From positions 1 through 11,347 of the forward strand of contig JAEWFH010000103.1 in assembly GCA_023388955.1 (NCBI GenBank): a DNA stretch of 11,347 nt, given 5' to 3'. The notes below the pieces were generated by a model. The model ran no database searches. It was not told the DNA's origin and saw nothing but the letters and a program-made list of their open reading frames with translations. How positions within the stretch are numbered: position 1 is the first letter of the stretch; each line of letters opens with the position of its first letter. A program made the position numbers and the translations under genes. Below, one piece after another: positions 1 to 6,507 of this stretch. Origin of the DNA: Pseudomonadota bacterium (GTDB lineage: Bacteria; Pseudomonadota; Gammaproteobacteria; Xanthomonadales; Xanthomonadaceae).

Positions 1-658
1 CACCCGCGAGGCGACGGAGAACGGTGCCGGCACCTGCGTCGGCCGCCCGGTGCCGCCCAACGAGGTGCGCATCATTGCCATCACCGACGAGGCGATCGCG
101 GACTGGAGCGCGGCCACGCTGCTCCCGGCCGGCCAGGTCGGCGAAATCACCGTCGCCGGACCCACCGCCACCGACGCCTATTTCAACCGCGACGCCCAGA
201 CCCGCCTGGCCAAGATCACCGAGTCGTTGCCTGATGGCAGCCGGCGCACCGTGCATCGCATGGGCGATGTCGGCTACCTGGACGCGACCGGGCGGCTGTG
301 GTTCTGCGGCCGCAAGTCGCACCGCGTCGAGACTGCCGACGGCCCGCTGTACACCGAGCAGGTCGAGCCGGTCTTCAACACCCACCCCAAGGTGCTGCGC
401 ACCGCGCTGGTCGGGCTGGGCGTGCACGGTGAACAGGCGCCGGCCCTGTGCGTGGAGCTGCTGCCCGGCGTGCCCGAGAACGACTGGCCGGTCGTTGCCG
501 GCGAGCTGCGTGCGCTGGCGGCGGCGCACCCCAACACCAATGCGATCGAGCGGGTGCTGCTGCATCCCGGCTTCCCGGTCGACATCCGCCACAACGCCAA
601 GATCGGCCGCGAGCAACTGGAGACCTGGGCGACCGGCAAGCTGGAGGAATCGCCGTGA
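1..658 (+). CDS. oleC: OleC, olefin beta-lactone synthetase (3' part only)
   Basis: This is the C-terminal part (about 218 residues) of an ANL-superfamily AMP-forming enzyme; the 5' end lies before the window. The frame is read from base 2. OleC activates a 2-alkyl-3-hydroxyalkanoate with ATP and closes it to a beta-lactone in long-chain olefin synthesis. Visible at the start is TREATENGAGTCVGRP, which resembles the segment after the A5 motif in OleC proteins. Then come the A7 motif GDVGYLD (visible residues 88-94), the A8 hinge GRKSHRV (103-109) and a late lysine in HNAKIG (residue 200), where the catalytic A10 lysine of this superfamily lies. The next gene, an OleD-like reductase overlapping by four bases, supports OleC over a general acyl-CoA synthetase. 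Family membership is clear; OleC itself is inferred from sequence resemblance and context. Confidence 0.85.
   Translation, partial: TREATENGAGTCVGRPVPPNEVRIIAITDEAIADWSAATLLPAGQVGEITVAGPTATDAYFNRDAQTRLAKITESLPDGSRRTVHRMGDVGYLDATGRLWFCGRKSHRVETADGPLYTEQVEPVFNTHPKVLRTALVGLGVHGEQAPALCVELLPGVPENDWPVVAGELRALAAAHPNTNAIERVLLHPGFPVDIRHNAKIGREQLETWATGKLEESP
643..657 (+). promoter_or_regulatory. Ribosome binding site and GTG start of oleD
   Basis: GGAGG at 643-647 lies inside the end of oleC, seven bases before the GTG at 655. This fixes the oleD start at a GTG that overlaps the oleC stop (GTGA). In-frame starts further upstream would lie deep within oleC and lack the nucleotide-binding motif at the N-terminus. 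Confidence 0.8.
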
Positions 659-1677
659 AGGTCCTGGTTACCGGAGGAGGCGGGTTCCTGGGCCAGGCCC
701 TGTGCCGCGGCCTGCGCGCACGCGGCCACCAAGTGGTGAGCTTCAACCGTGGCGAATACCCGGCGCTGGCGGCGATGGGCGTGGCCCAGGTCCGGGGCGA
801 CCTGGCCAACCGCGACGCCCTGTTCGCCGCCGCCGACGACTGCGACGCGGTCTTCCACAACGCGGCCAAGGCCGGGGCCTGGGGCCCGTACCGCGACTAC
901 CACCGGGCCAACGTGGTCGGCACCCGGCACGTGCTGGAGGCCTGCGCCCACCACGGCATCCAGCGGCTGGTCTACACCTCCACGCCCAGCGTGACCCACC
1001 GCGCCACCCATCCGGTGGAGGGGCGCGGCGCCCACGAAGTGCCCTATGGCGAGGACCTCAAGGCGCCATACGCGGCCACCAAGCTGGAGGCCGAGAAGGC
1101 GGTGCTGGCAGCCAACGGCCCGGACCTGGCCACGGTGGCGCTGCGTCCGCGGTTGATCTGGGGCCCGGGCGACAACCAGTTGCTGCCGCGCCTGGCCGAG
1201 CGCGCCCACCAAGGCCGGCTGCGGCTGGTCGGCGATGGCGAAAACCGGGTCGACACCACCTACATCGACAACGCCGCCCAGGCGCATTTCGATGCCTTCG
1301 ACGCGCTGGCGCCAAGTGCCCGCTGCGCCGGCCAGGCCTACTTCATCAGCAATGGCGACCCGCGCACCATGCGCGACACCATCAACGCGCTGCTGGCCGC
1401 GGTGGATGCGCCGCGGGTCGAGCGCTCGGTGTCCTTCAAGCTCGCCTACCGCCTCGGTGCGGCGTGCGAGGCGGCGTGGAAGCTCCTGCCGCTGACGGGC
1501 GAGCCGCCGATGACGCGGTTCCTGGCCGAGCAACTGGTGACCACGCACTGGTACGACATGGGGCCGGCCAGGCGCGACCTCGGCTACGTGCCGCCGGTCG
1601 GCTTCGAGGAAGGGGTGGCCCGGCTGCGCGAGGCCTGGCTGGCCGAACGCGGCCGTGATGCCCGCGCGGACGCTTAG
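655..1677 (+). CDS. oleD: OleD, NAD(P)H-dependent 2-alkyl-3-oxoalkanoate reductase
   Basis: A 340-residue extended short-chain dehydrogenase/reductase. OleD reduces the 2-alkyl-3-ketoacid made by OleA to the 2-alkyl-3-hydroxyacid that OleC then turns into a beta-lactone. The N-terminus KVLVTGGGGFLGQAL carries the GxxGxxG dinucleotide-binding loop. YTSTPSVTH follows at about 107-115, where the catalytic serine or threonine is expected, and the YxxxK pair is Tyr139 and Lys143 (YAATK). RPRLIWGPGD and the later DTTYIDNAAQAH segment are typical of the 3-beta-HSD-like branch of this family. The GTG start overlaps the oleC stop by four bases, so translation of the two is probably coupled. In known ole clusters oleA and oleB lie nearby and would be expected just before this window. 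Another sterol-dehydrogenase-like reductase is possible, but the oleC neighbour argues against it. Confidence 0.87.
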   Translation: MKVLVTGGGGFLGQALCRGLRARGHQVVSFNRGEYPALAAMGVAQVRGDLANRDALFAAADDCDAVFHNAAKAGAWGPYRDYHRANVVGTRHVLEACAHHGIQRLVYTSTPSVTHRATHPVEGRGAHEVPYGEDLKAPYAATKLEAEKAVLAANGPDLATVALRPRLIWGPGDNQLLPRLAERAHQGRLRLVGDGENRVDTTYIDNAAQAHFDAFDALAPSARCAGQAYFISNGDPRTMRDTINALLAAVDAPRVERSVSFKLAYRLGAACEAAWKLLPLTGEPPMTRFLAEQLVTTHWYDMGPARRDLGYVPPVGFEEGVARLREAWLAERGRDARADA

Positions 1678-1690
1678 AATGCCGCCCATG
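1675..1690 (+). promoter_or_regulatory. Putative leaderless promoter of ubiJ (-10 box 7 bases before ATG)
   Basis: TAGAAT at 1675-1680 matches the TATAAT -10 consensus at five of six positions, and its first three bases are the oleD stop codon. Seven bases (gccgccc) separate it from the ATG at 1688, so transcription would begin at or next to the start codon. No Shine-Dalgarno sequence precedes this ATG and no good -35 box is visible. The arrangement repeats at arfB. The role is inferred from position and sequence only. Confidence 0.5.
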
Positions 1691-2338
1691 GCCGAACCCC
1701 GACCCTCGCCGCTGGGCATGCTCAAGCCGATCGCCGGCCGCGCCCTGGAACTGGCACTCAACCGCGCCCTGGCGCTCGACCCCGACACCCGCGAAAGCCT
1801 CAAGGGCCTGGACGGCCGTGCGATCGCGCTGCACCTGGCGCGTCCGCCGCTGGCCCTGCAGGTCCGCGTGGAAGGCGAACGCCTGCGGGTCGGGCCGCCC
1901 GCCGATGCGCCGGCCGACCTGTCGGTGCGCGGCACCATCGCCGGCCTGCTCGGGCAGCTGCCGATGCTGCGCCGCGATGATGCCGCGCCGGTGGGCGAGT
2001 TGCGCATCGAGGGCGACGCCGAGCTGGCGCGCCGGCTGCGCAAGCTGGCCGACCGCTTCGACCCGGACTGGGATGCGCCGTTCACCGACGTGTTCGGCGA
2101 CGTGCTCGGGGTCCAGGTCGCCAATGCGGTGCGCGCGGGCCTGCGCGGGGCCCGCGAGGCCGGCCGCGAACTGGCCGGCAGCACCGCCGAGTTCCTCACC
2201 GAGGAGTCGCGTGACCTGGTGCCGCGCGCCGAGCTCGATGCCTTCAACGACGATGTCGACGTACTGCACGACGATGTCGAGCGCCTGGCGGCGCGCATCG
2301 CGCGACTTGCGCACCTGCGCGGCGGGGCCGGCCGGTGA
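1688..2338 (+). CDS. ubiJ: UbiJ-like ubiquinone biosynthesis accessory protein (SCP2 domain)
   Basis: A 216-residue protein with the plan of UbiJ. An N-terminal SCP2-like lipid-binding domain covers about residues 10-120 (alternating strands ALQVRVEGERLRVGP, DLSVRGTIAGLLG, GELRIEGDAELARRL). A helical region follows, with a short coiled coil near the end (about 181-208). UbiJ binds lipid and helps assemble the ubiquinone biosynthesis complex. ubiB follows at once, overlapping by four bases, as in the conserved ubiE-ubiJ-ubiB cluster of many proteobacteria, although no ubiE is seen here. I chose the ATG at 1688 because a -10-like box sits seven bases before it. An in-frame ATG at 1679 and further ones at 1655 and 1658 inside oleD are less likely. 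The assignment rests on the domain plus the neighbour, as SCP2 sequences diverge widely. Confidence 0.8.
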   Translation: MAEPRPSPLGMLKPIAGRALELALNRALALDPDTRESLKGLDGRAIALHLARPPLALQVRVEGERLRVGPPADAPADLSVRGTIAGLLGQLPMLRRDDAAPVGELRIEGDAELARRLRKLADRFDPDWDAPFTDVFGDVLGVQVANAVRAGLRGAREAGRELAGSTAEFLTEESRDLVPRAELDAFNDDVDVLHDDVERLAARIARLAHLRGGAGR

Positions 2339-4008
2339 GGGCAGCGCTGCGCGCCTGGCGCATCGGCCGGGTGCTGCTGAAGTACCGGCTCGAAGACCTG
2401 TTGGAAGGAACCTCCGCGCGCCGCTGGCTGGGGCTGGCGCGGCCGTTCGCGCCGTCGATCCCGGCCGAGGCCAGGGACCAGCCGCGGGGCGTGCGCCTGC
2501 GCCTGGCGCTGCAGGAGCTGGGGCCGATCTTCGTCAAGTTCGGCCAGATCCTGTCGACCCGCCGCGACCTGGTGCCGCCGGACCTGGGCGACGAGCTGGC
2601 GAGGCTGCAGGACGAGGTCGCGCCGTTCGATGGCCACCAGGCACGGGACATCGTCGAGCAGGCGCTGGGCCGCCCGGTCGGCGAGGCCTTCGCCAGTTTC
2701 GACACCACCCCGCTGGCCTCGGCCTCGATCGCCCAGGTGCACGCGGCGACCCTGCTTGAGCCCGGCACCGCCGCACCGCGCGAGGTCGTGGTCAAGGTCC
2801 TGCGCCCGGGCATCCGGCGCCGGATCGATGCCGACCTGGCGCTGCTGCATTCGCTCGCCGGCCTGGTCGAGCGCACCCATCCCAACGCCTCCAAGATCCG
2901 CCCGCGCGAGGTGGTCGCCGAGATCGAATCGACCCTGCATGCCGAACTCGACCTGCAGCGCGAGGCCGCCAACGCCAGCGTGCTGCGCCGTTTCTGGGCC
3001 GGCAGCGACGACCTGTACGTGCCGGAGGTGGTCTGGAGCCACACCGCCGAGCGGGTGCTGACCCTGGAGCGCGTCCACGGCATCCCCTCCGACGACATCG
3101 CCGCGCTGGACGCGGCCGGCATCGACCGCAAGGCGCTGGCGGCCAAGGGCGTGCGGGTGTTCTACACCCAGGTGTTCCGCGACAACTTCTTCCACGCCGA
3201 TGCCCACGCCGGCAACATCTGGGTCGACTCCGACCCGGCGCGCCGCGCCAACCCGCGCTTCATCGCGCTGGACTTCGGCATCGTCGGCCAGCTCTCCGAC
3301 CAGGACCAGTACTACCTGGCGGAGAACTTCATGGCGATCTTCAACCGCGACTACCGGCGTATCGCCGAGCTGCACGTCGCCGCCGGCTGGATGCCCGGCA
3401 CGGTGCGCGTGGACGAGCTGGAGGCGGCGGTGCGCGCGGTGTGCGAGCCGTACTTCACCCGGCCGCTGAGCGAGATCTCGCTGGCCGAGGTGCTGGCCAA
3501 GCTGTTCACCACCGCCCGGCGCTACCAGCTCACCCTGCAGCCGCAGCTGATCCTGCTGCAGAAAACCCTGCTCAACATCGAGGGCGTGGGGCGGCAGCTG
3601 GACCCGAAGATCGACATCTGGGCCGTCGCCCGGCCGGTGCTGGGGCGCATCCTGGCGCGCCGCTACAGCCCGAAGCGGGTACTGCGCGAGGTCCGCAAGC
3701 GCCTGCCGGAACTGGTCACCCAGGCCCCGCACATGCCGCTGCTGGTGCACGAGTGGTTGCAGCAGCAGGTCGAGGGCCGCCACCAGCTGGCGATGCAGTC
3801 GGACGACATCCGCGCGCTGTCGCTGGAGCTGCAGCGCTCCCGGCGCAGGCTGGTCGGCGTGGTCGCCGGGGCCGGGCTGCTGGTCGCCGCCGCGGTGCTG
3901 TACGGGTTCGAGGCCGACGGACCGGCCTGGCTCGACATTCCCGTGGCGGCCTGGGTTCCCGGCATCGTCGGCCTCTACGCCCTGGCCAGCGCCTGGCTGC
4001 GACGGTGA
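2335..4008 (+). CDS. ubiB: UbiB, ubiquinone biosynthesis atypical kinase/ATPase
   Basis: A 557-residue ABC1/ADCK/UbiB protein, about the usual length. It supports ubiquinone synthesis at the inner membrane, probably by ATP-driven extraction of lipid precursors. All family hallmarks are visible: the KxGQ motif KFGQILSTRRD (Lys68-Gln71), the alanine-rich nucleotide loop ASASIAQVH (128-136), the ATP-binding lysine in VVVKVLRPG (Lys154), the catalytic loop HADAHAGNI (287-295) and the metal-binding DFG (313-315). Two hydrophobic segments near the C-terminus (about 506-523 and 535-554) fit its two membrane anchors. The segment AELHVAAGWMPG and the VQPQLILLQKTLL-like stretch closely recall E. coli UbiB. 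It starts at a GTG overlapping the ubiJ stop, with only a weak G-rich stretch upstream, so translation probably depends on coupling. It also overlaps the next start by four bases. Confidence 0.95.
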   Translation: MRAALRAWRIGRVLLKYRLEDLLEGTSARRWLGLARPFAPSIPAEARDQPRGVRLRLALQELGPIFVKFGQILSTRRDLVPPDLGDELARLQDEVAPFDGHQARDIVEQALGRPVGEAFASFDTTPLASASIAQVHAATLLEPGTAAPREVVVKVLRPGIRRRIDADLALLHSLAGLVERTHPNASKIRPREVVAEIESTLHAELDLQREAANASVLRRFWAGSDDLYVPEVVWSHTAERVLTLERVHGIPSDDIAALDAAGIDRKALAAKGVRVFYTQVFRDNFFHADAHAGNIWVDSDPARRANPRFIALDFGIVGQLSDQDQYYLAENFMAIFNRDYRRIAELHVAAGWMPGTVRVDELEAAVRAVCEPYFTRPLSEISLAEVLAKLFTTARRYQLTLQPQLILLQKTLLNIEGVGRQLDPKIDIWAVARPVLGRILARRYSPKRVLREVRKRLPELVTQAPHMPLLVHEWLQQQVEGRHQLAMQSDDIRALSLELQRSRRRLVGVVAGAGLLVAAAVLYGFEADGPAWLDIPVAAWVPGIVGLYALASAWLRR

Positions 4009-4805
4009 CCCACCCCCCGTCGTTCCCGCGCGCATCCACGTCCCCGCGCGCATCTCCGTCGTTCCCGCGAACGCGGGAACCCAAGGACCCCCTCGCCCTG
4101 GACGTCCTCCACCAGGACGAACATCTCGCGGTCGTCGACAAACCCGCCGGCCTGATGGTCCACGACAGCGCCCTGGCCCGCGGCGAATCCGACTTCGTGG
4201 TCGACCGGCTGCGCCGGCAGTTCGGGCGGCAGGTGTTCCTGGTCCACCGGCTGGACCGTGCCACCAGCGGTTGCCTGCTGCTGGCCTTCGACCGCGACAC
4301 CGCCGGTGCACTGGGGCGCCAGGTGATGGCCGGCACGGTCGACAAGCGGTACTGGGCGGTCTGCCGCGGCTGGCCGGCCGAGGAGGCCTTCGAGATCGAC
4401 CACCCGCTCGACGGCGGTCCTGGCAAGCCGGAGAAGAAGCCTGCCGTCACGCACTTCCGGGTGCTGGCGCGGAGCGAGCGCGACTGGCCTTCCAGTGGTT
4501 TCGATACCTCGCGCTACGCACTGCTGGAGGCGCGGCCGCTGACCGGCCGCTTCCGGCAGATCCGCCGCCATCTCAAGCACGCCTCGCACCACCTCATCGG
4601 CGATACCAGCCATGGCGACGGGCGCCATAACCGGGCGTTCCGGATGATCGGGGTGCACCGCATGCTGCTGCATGCGCGCGCGCTGGGTTTCCAGCATCCG
4701 CTCGATGGCCGCGATTTGCTGGTCGAGGCCCCGCCGGACGGCGCCTTCGACAAGGCGCTCGCGCTGTTCGGGCCGGCCCGTGGACGAAATCCGCGGGCTG
4801 AGTGA
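4005..4805 (+). CDS. truC: TruC-type tRNA pseudouridine synthase
   Basis: A 266-residue RluA-family pseudouridine synthase, closest to TruC, which modifies uridine 65 of some tRNAs. The core begins near residue 32 (ALDVLHQDEHLAVVDKPAG). The catalytic aspartate is Asp84 in HRLDRATSG. KKPAVTHFRVL, GRFRQIRRHLKH and GDTSHGDGRHNR agree with E. coli TruC and set it apart from RluA, RluC and RluD. The only in-frame start keeping the whole domain is the GTG at 4005, which overlaps the ubiB stop (GTGA); the next is an ATG inside the core. The first 26 or so residues are therefore encoded by a REP-like repeat (see 4019-4083) and have no counterpart in E. coli TruC, which starts directly at the core. 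No Shine-Dalgarno sequence is seen, so translation probably depends on coupling to ubiB. The family is certain; substrate uridine 65 is inferred. Confidence 0.88.
   Translation: MTHPPSFPRASTSPRASPSFPRTREPKDPLALDVLHQDEHLAVVDKPAGLMVHDSALARGESDFVVDRLRRQFGRQVFLVHRLDRATSGCLLLAFDRDTAGALGRQVMAGTVDKRYWAVCRGWPAEEAFEIDHPLDGGPGKPEKKPAVTHFRVLARSERDWPSSGFDTSRYALLEARPLTGRFRQIRRHLKHASHHLIGDTSHGDGRHNRAFRMIGVHRMLLHARALGFQHPLDGRDLLVEAPPDGAFDKALALFGPARGRNPRAE
4019..4083 (+). repeat. REP-like palindromic repeat within the 5' end of truC
   Basis: Three tandem related half-units are visible: CGTTCCCGCGCGCATCC (4021-4037), CGTCCCCGCGCGCATCT (4039-4055) and CGTTCCCGCGAACGCGGG (from 4060). They start 18 and 21 bases apart. 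The last forms a perfect inverted repeat, GTTCCCGCG-AA-CGCGGGAAC (4061-4080). This is the core of the short interspersed palindromes common in xanthomonads and several other proteobacteria, whose spurious translation gives peptides such as VPAFAGTT on one strand and FPRTREP on the other. Here the copy lies inside the only usable truC frame, and both unit lengths are multiples of three. In mRNA the palindrome would form a stable hairpin shortly after the truC start. There is no T-tract, so a simple intrinsic terminator is unlikely. Confidence 0.8.
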
Positions 4806-4808
4806 CGG

Positions 4809-5324
4809 TTACGGCGTCGCGTCGGCTTCCGTCGCCGGCCCGCCGGCGGCTTCCTCCAGGTCCTGCTTCATCTGTTCCACCAGCGGGATCAACAGCTGCT
4901 GGGTGGCGGCCATGGTGTTGGCCATGAGCTGGGGTGTCTTGTCGAGGACGCGCTGTCCGGTCGGGCTGGAGTAGAACTCGACCATCGCCTGGACATCATC
5001 GGCGTCGAAGGTGCGCTGGTAGATATCGCGGTAGACCGGCCGCACCTTCTCCCAGGACATCGCCTCGCGCATCAGCGCGTTGTTGCGCTCCAGCGATTCC
5101 TGGACCGAGGCCCGGGCTTCCGCATCCAGGTCCTCGTCGGCGAACTGTTCCAGCGCCTGCACCTGCATCGCCTCGATCTGCGGCCACAGCGAGTCCAGCG
5201 TTTGCTGCATGCGCATCACTTCCATCAGGCGGTCGACCTCGCCTGCCTCCGGCTGCGCGGCAAGCGCGGTGCCGGTGCTCCCCAGTGCCAGCGCTGCGGC
5301 AAGCAGTAGTTGCAATCCCTTCAT
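4809..5324 (-). CDS. Secreted DUF2059 domain protein
   Basis: A 171-residue protein with a Sec signal peptide (MKGLQLLLAAALALGSTGTALA, cleavage likely after residue 22). The mature part is acidic and helical and probably periplasmic. Residues of about 88-145 (SWEKVRPVYRDIY, DDVQAMVEFYSSPTGQRVL) match the DUF2059 pattern, a family of exported proteins without a settled function. It reads toward truC, with three bases between the two stop codons, and diverges from arfB across 97 bases. The ATG at 5324 gives a clean signal peptide and has purine-rich sequence before it (AGGGG and AGGAC). A TTGACG box on the minus strand near 5383 could be a -35 element, but I see no convincing -10. Exported and DUF2059 are well supported; I assign no function. 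Confidence 0.85.
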   Translation of the reverse strand: MKGLQLLLAAALALGSTGTALAAQPEAGEVDRLMEVMRMQQTLDSLWPQIEAMQVQALEQFADEDLDAEARASVQESLERNNALMREAMSWEKVRPVYRDIYQRTFDADDVQAMVEFYSSPTGQRVLDKTPQLMANTMAATQQLLIPLVEQMKQDLEEAAGGPATEADATP

Positions 5325-5408
5325 GTCCTGCACCCCTGATGGTGGTCCCCGACGCCGAGAGTGCGTGGGGCGCTGGCCTCCGTCAACCGTCGTGGTCGGC
5401 CGGATGCC

Positions 5409-5424
5409 TACAATCGGACGAATG
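5409..5424 (+). promoter_or_regulatory. Putative leaderless promoter of arfB (-10 box 7 bases before ATG)
   Basis: TACAAT at 5409-5414 matches TATAAT at five of six positions. It is followed by exactly seven bases (cggacga) and the ATG at 5422. No Shine-Dalgarno sequence stands before the ATG, so the transcript probably starts at or near the A of ATG. The same spacing occurs before ubiJ. A clear -35 box is not visible. This box also argues against the in-frame ATG at 5404, which lies upstream of it. Confidence 0.55.
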
Positions 5425-5835
5425 GCTACGCAGGCGATCGAGATTCCCGAGTCCGAGATCACCGAGCGCTTCGTGCGCGCGGCAGGGCCGGGTGGGCAGA
5501 ACGTCAACAAGGTAGCGACCGCGGTCGAGCTGCGTTTCGACATCGCCGGCTCGCCGTCGTTGCCCGGGCCGGTGCGCGAGCGCCTGCTGGCACGCCGCGA
5601 CCGGCGGGTGACCGCGGAAGGCGTGCTGGTCATCAACGCCCAGCGCTTCCGCACCCAGGAGCGCAACCGCCAGGACGCGCGCGAGCGCCTGGCCGCTTTC
5701 ATCGAAGCCGGGCGCCAGGCGCCACGCAAGCGCATCGCCACCCGGCCGACCCGGGCCTCGCGCGAGCGGCGGCTGGATGCCAAGCAGCAACGCAGTACCC
5801 TCAAGCGCAGGCGCTCGGTACGCGACTGGGATTGA
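5422..5835 (+). CDS. arfB: ArfB (YaeJ), alternative ribosome-rescue peptidyl-tRNA hydrolase
   Basis: A 137-residue protein of the class I release factor family, near the 140 residues of E. coli ArfB. It frees ribosomes stalled on mRNAs without a stop codon by hydrolysing peptidyl-tRNA, using its tail to sense the empty mRNA channel. The catalytic GGQ is at residues 24-26 in AAGPGGQNVNKVATAVELR. The C-terminal part (about 100-137) is strongly basic (PRKRIATRPTRASRERR and KRRRSVRDW), as needed for ribosome binding. There is no stop-codon recognition domain, which separates it from RF1 and RF2. I prefer the ATG at 5422 to the in-frame ATG at 5404 because a -10-like box lies between them. The acyltransferase follows 25 bases downstream and may be cotranscribed. 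DUF2059 diverges upstream. Confidence 0.93.
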   Translation: MATQAIEIPESEITERFVRAAGPGGQNVNKVATAVELRFDIAGSPSLPGPVRERLLARRDRRVTAEGVLVINAQRFRTQERNRQDARERLAAFIEAGRQAPRKRIATRPTRASRERRLDAKQQRSTLKRRRSVRDWD

Positions 5836-5860
5836 GCGGAAACAGGGGGGGCAACACGAC

Positions 5861-6475
5861 ATGCAGGAACACGCAGGAGGCACCGGGGTGGTGCCGGTAC
5901 TGCCGCCACGGGTGCCGCAGGTGCCGGAGAACCGCTTCACCCGCTGGTTCGGCCGCAGCGTGCTGCGGCTGGGCGGCTGGAAGGTAGTGGGCGCGTTCCC
6001 GGACCTGCCCAAGGTGGTGCTGATCGGTGCGCCGCACACGTCCAACTGGGACGGGGTCTGGGGGTTCGCGGCCAAGCTGGCGCTGGGGCTGGAGATGCGC
6101 ATCCTGGGCAAGGATTCGCTGTTCAGGGTGCCGGTGGTCGGCTGGCTGGTGCGTGCGCTTGGGGTGATCCCGGTCGACCGCAGCGCCGCGCACGGGGTGG
6201 TCGACCAGGCGGTGGCGATGATCCGCGGGGCCGACCAGCTGTGGTTCGGCCTGGCACCGGAGGGTACCCGCAAGCCGGTGGAGCGGTGGAAGACCGGGTT
6301 CTGGAAGATCGCCCACGGCGCCGGGGTGCCGATCCTGCCGGTGTACTTCCACTACCCGGACAGGCGGATCGTGATCGCACCGGTGGTCCACACCGGCGAG
6401 GACATGGAGTCGGAGATCGCGGAACTGCGCTCGTGGTACCGCCGCGTGGCCAAGGGGCGCAACCGCGACGCCTGA
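5861..6475 (+). CDS. PlsC-like lysophospholipid acyltransferase family protein
   Basis: A 204-residue protein with the PlsC/LPLAT acyltransferase fold. The catalytic HX4D motif is His59-Asp64 in GAPHTSNWDG, and the second motif, LAPEGTR, has PEGTR at residues 133-137. GVIPVDR (101-107) is the usual strand before it. A hydrophobic segment near 90-104 may touch the membrane. Such enzymes move an acyl chain onto a lipid; the substrate cannot be told from sequence. It is shorter than typical PlsC (about 240) and lacks an obvious N-terminal membrane helix. It follows arfB by 25 bases, likely in one transcript. The ATG at 5861 has only a run of seven G upstream. An in-frame GTG at 5888 has AGGAGG seven bases before it (5875-5880) and would remove nine residues without touching the domain, so the start is uncertain. 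Confidence 0.87.
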   Translation: MQEHAGGTGVVPVLPPRVPQVPENRFTRWFGRSVLRLGGWKVVGAFPDLPKVVLIGAPHTSNWDGVWGFAAKLALGLEMRILGKDSLFRVPVVGWLVRALGVIPVDRSAAHGVVDQAVAMIRGADQLWFGLAPEGTRKPVERWKTGFWKIAHGAGVPILPVYFHYPDRRIVIAPVVHTGEDMESEIAELRSWYRRVAKGRNRDA

Positions 6476-6492
6476 GCAAACCCTGCCCGGAT

Positions 6493-6507
6493 TGGCACAC
6501 CTGTTGC
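6493..6507 (+). promoter_or_regulatory. Putative sigma-54 (RpoN) promoter, -24/-12 type
   Basis: TGGCAC (6493-6498), five bases (acctg) and TTGC (6504-6507) match the sigma-54 consensus TGGCACG-N4-TTGC except for the G after TGGCAC. The invariant GG (6494-6495) and GC (6506-6507) have the required spacing. Transcription would start near 6518-6521, leaving about 22 bases before the TTG start at 6542, with GGAGG at 6531-6535 between them. The site lies in the 66-base gap after the acyltransferase stop. No other TGGCAC I saw in the window is followed by TTGC at this spacing. Enhancer sites for an activator were not recognised. Confidence 0.65.

Noticed and set aside
274..4311. A 1345-codon open frame on the minus strand opposite oleC to truC.
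   Set aside because: It lies antisense to five well-recognised genes, has arginine/glutamine/histidine-rich low-complexity translation and no domain. High GC at third positions keeps this frame open. Its VPAFAGTT stretch is only the REP-like repeat read backwards.
4833..4848. CGCCGGC-CC-GCCGGCG inverted repeat just past truC, inside the DUF2059 gene end, as a terminator.
   Set aside because: The loop is only two bases, no T-tract follows on either strand, and such GC palindromes are expected by chance in this sequence.
5360..5388. TTGACG on the minus strand as -35 of the DUF2059 gene.
   Set aside because: At 17 bases spacing the -10 would read CACTCT, which matches the consensus poorly, so I do not call a promoter.
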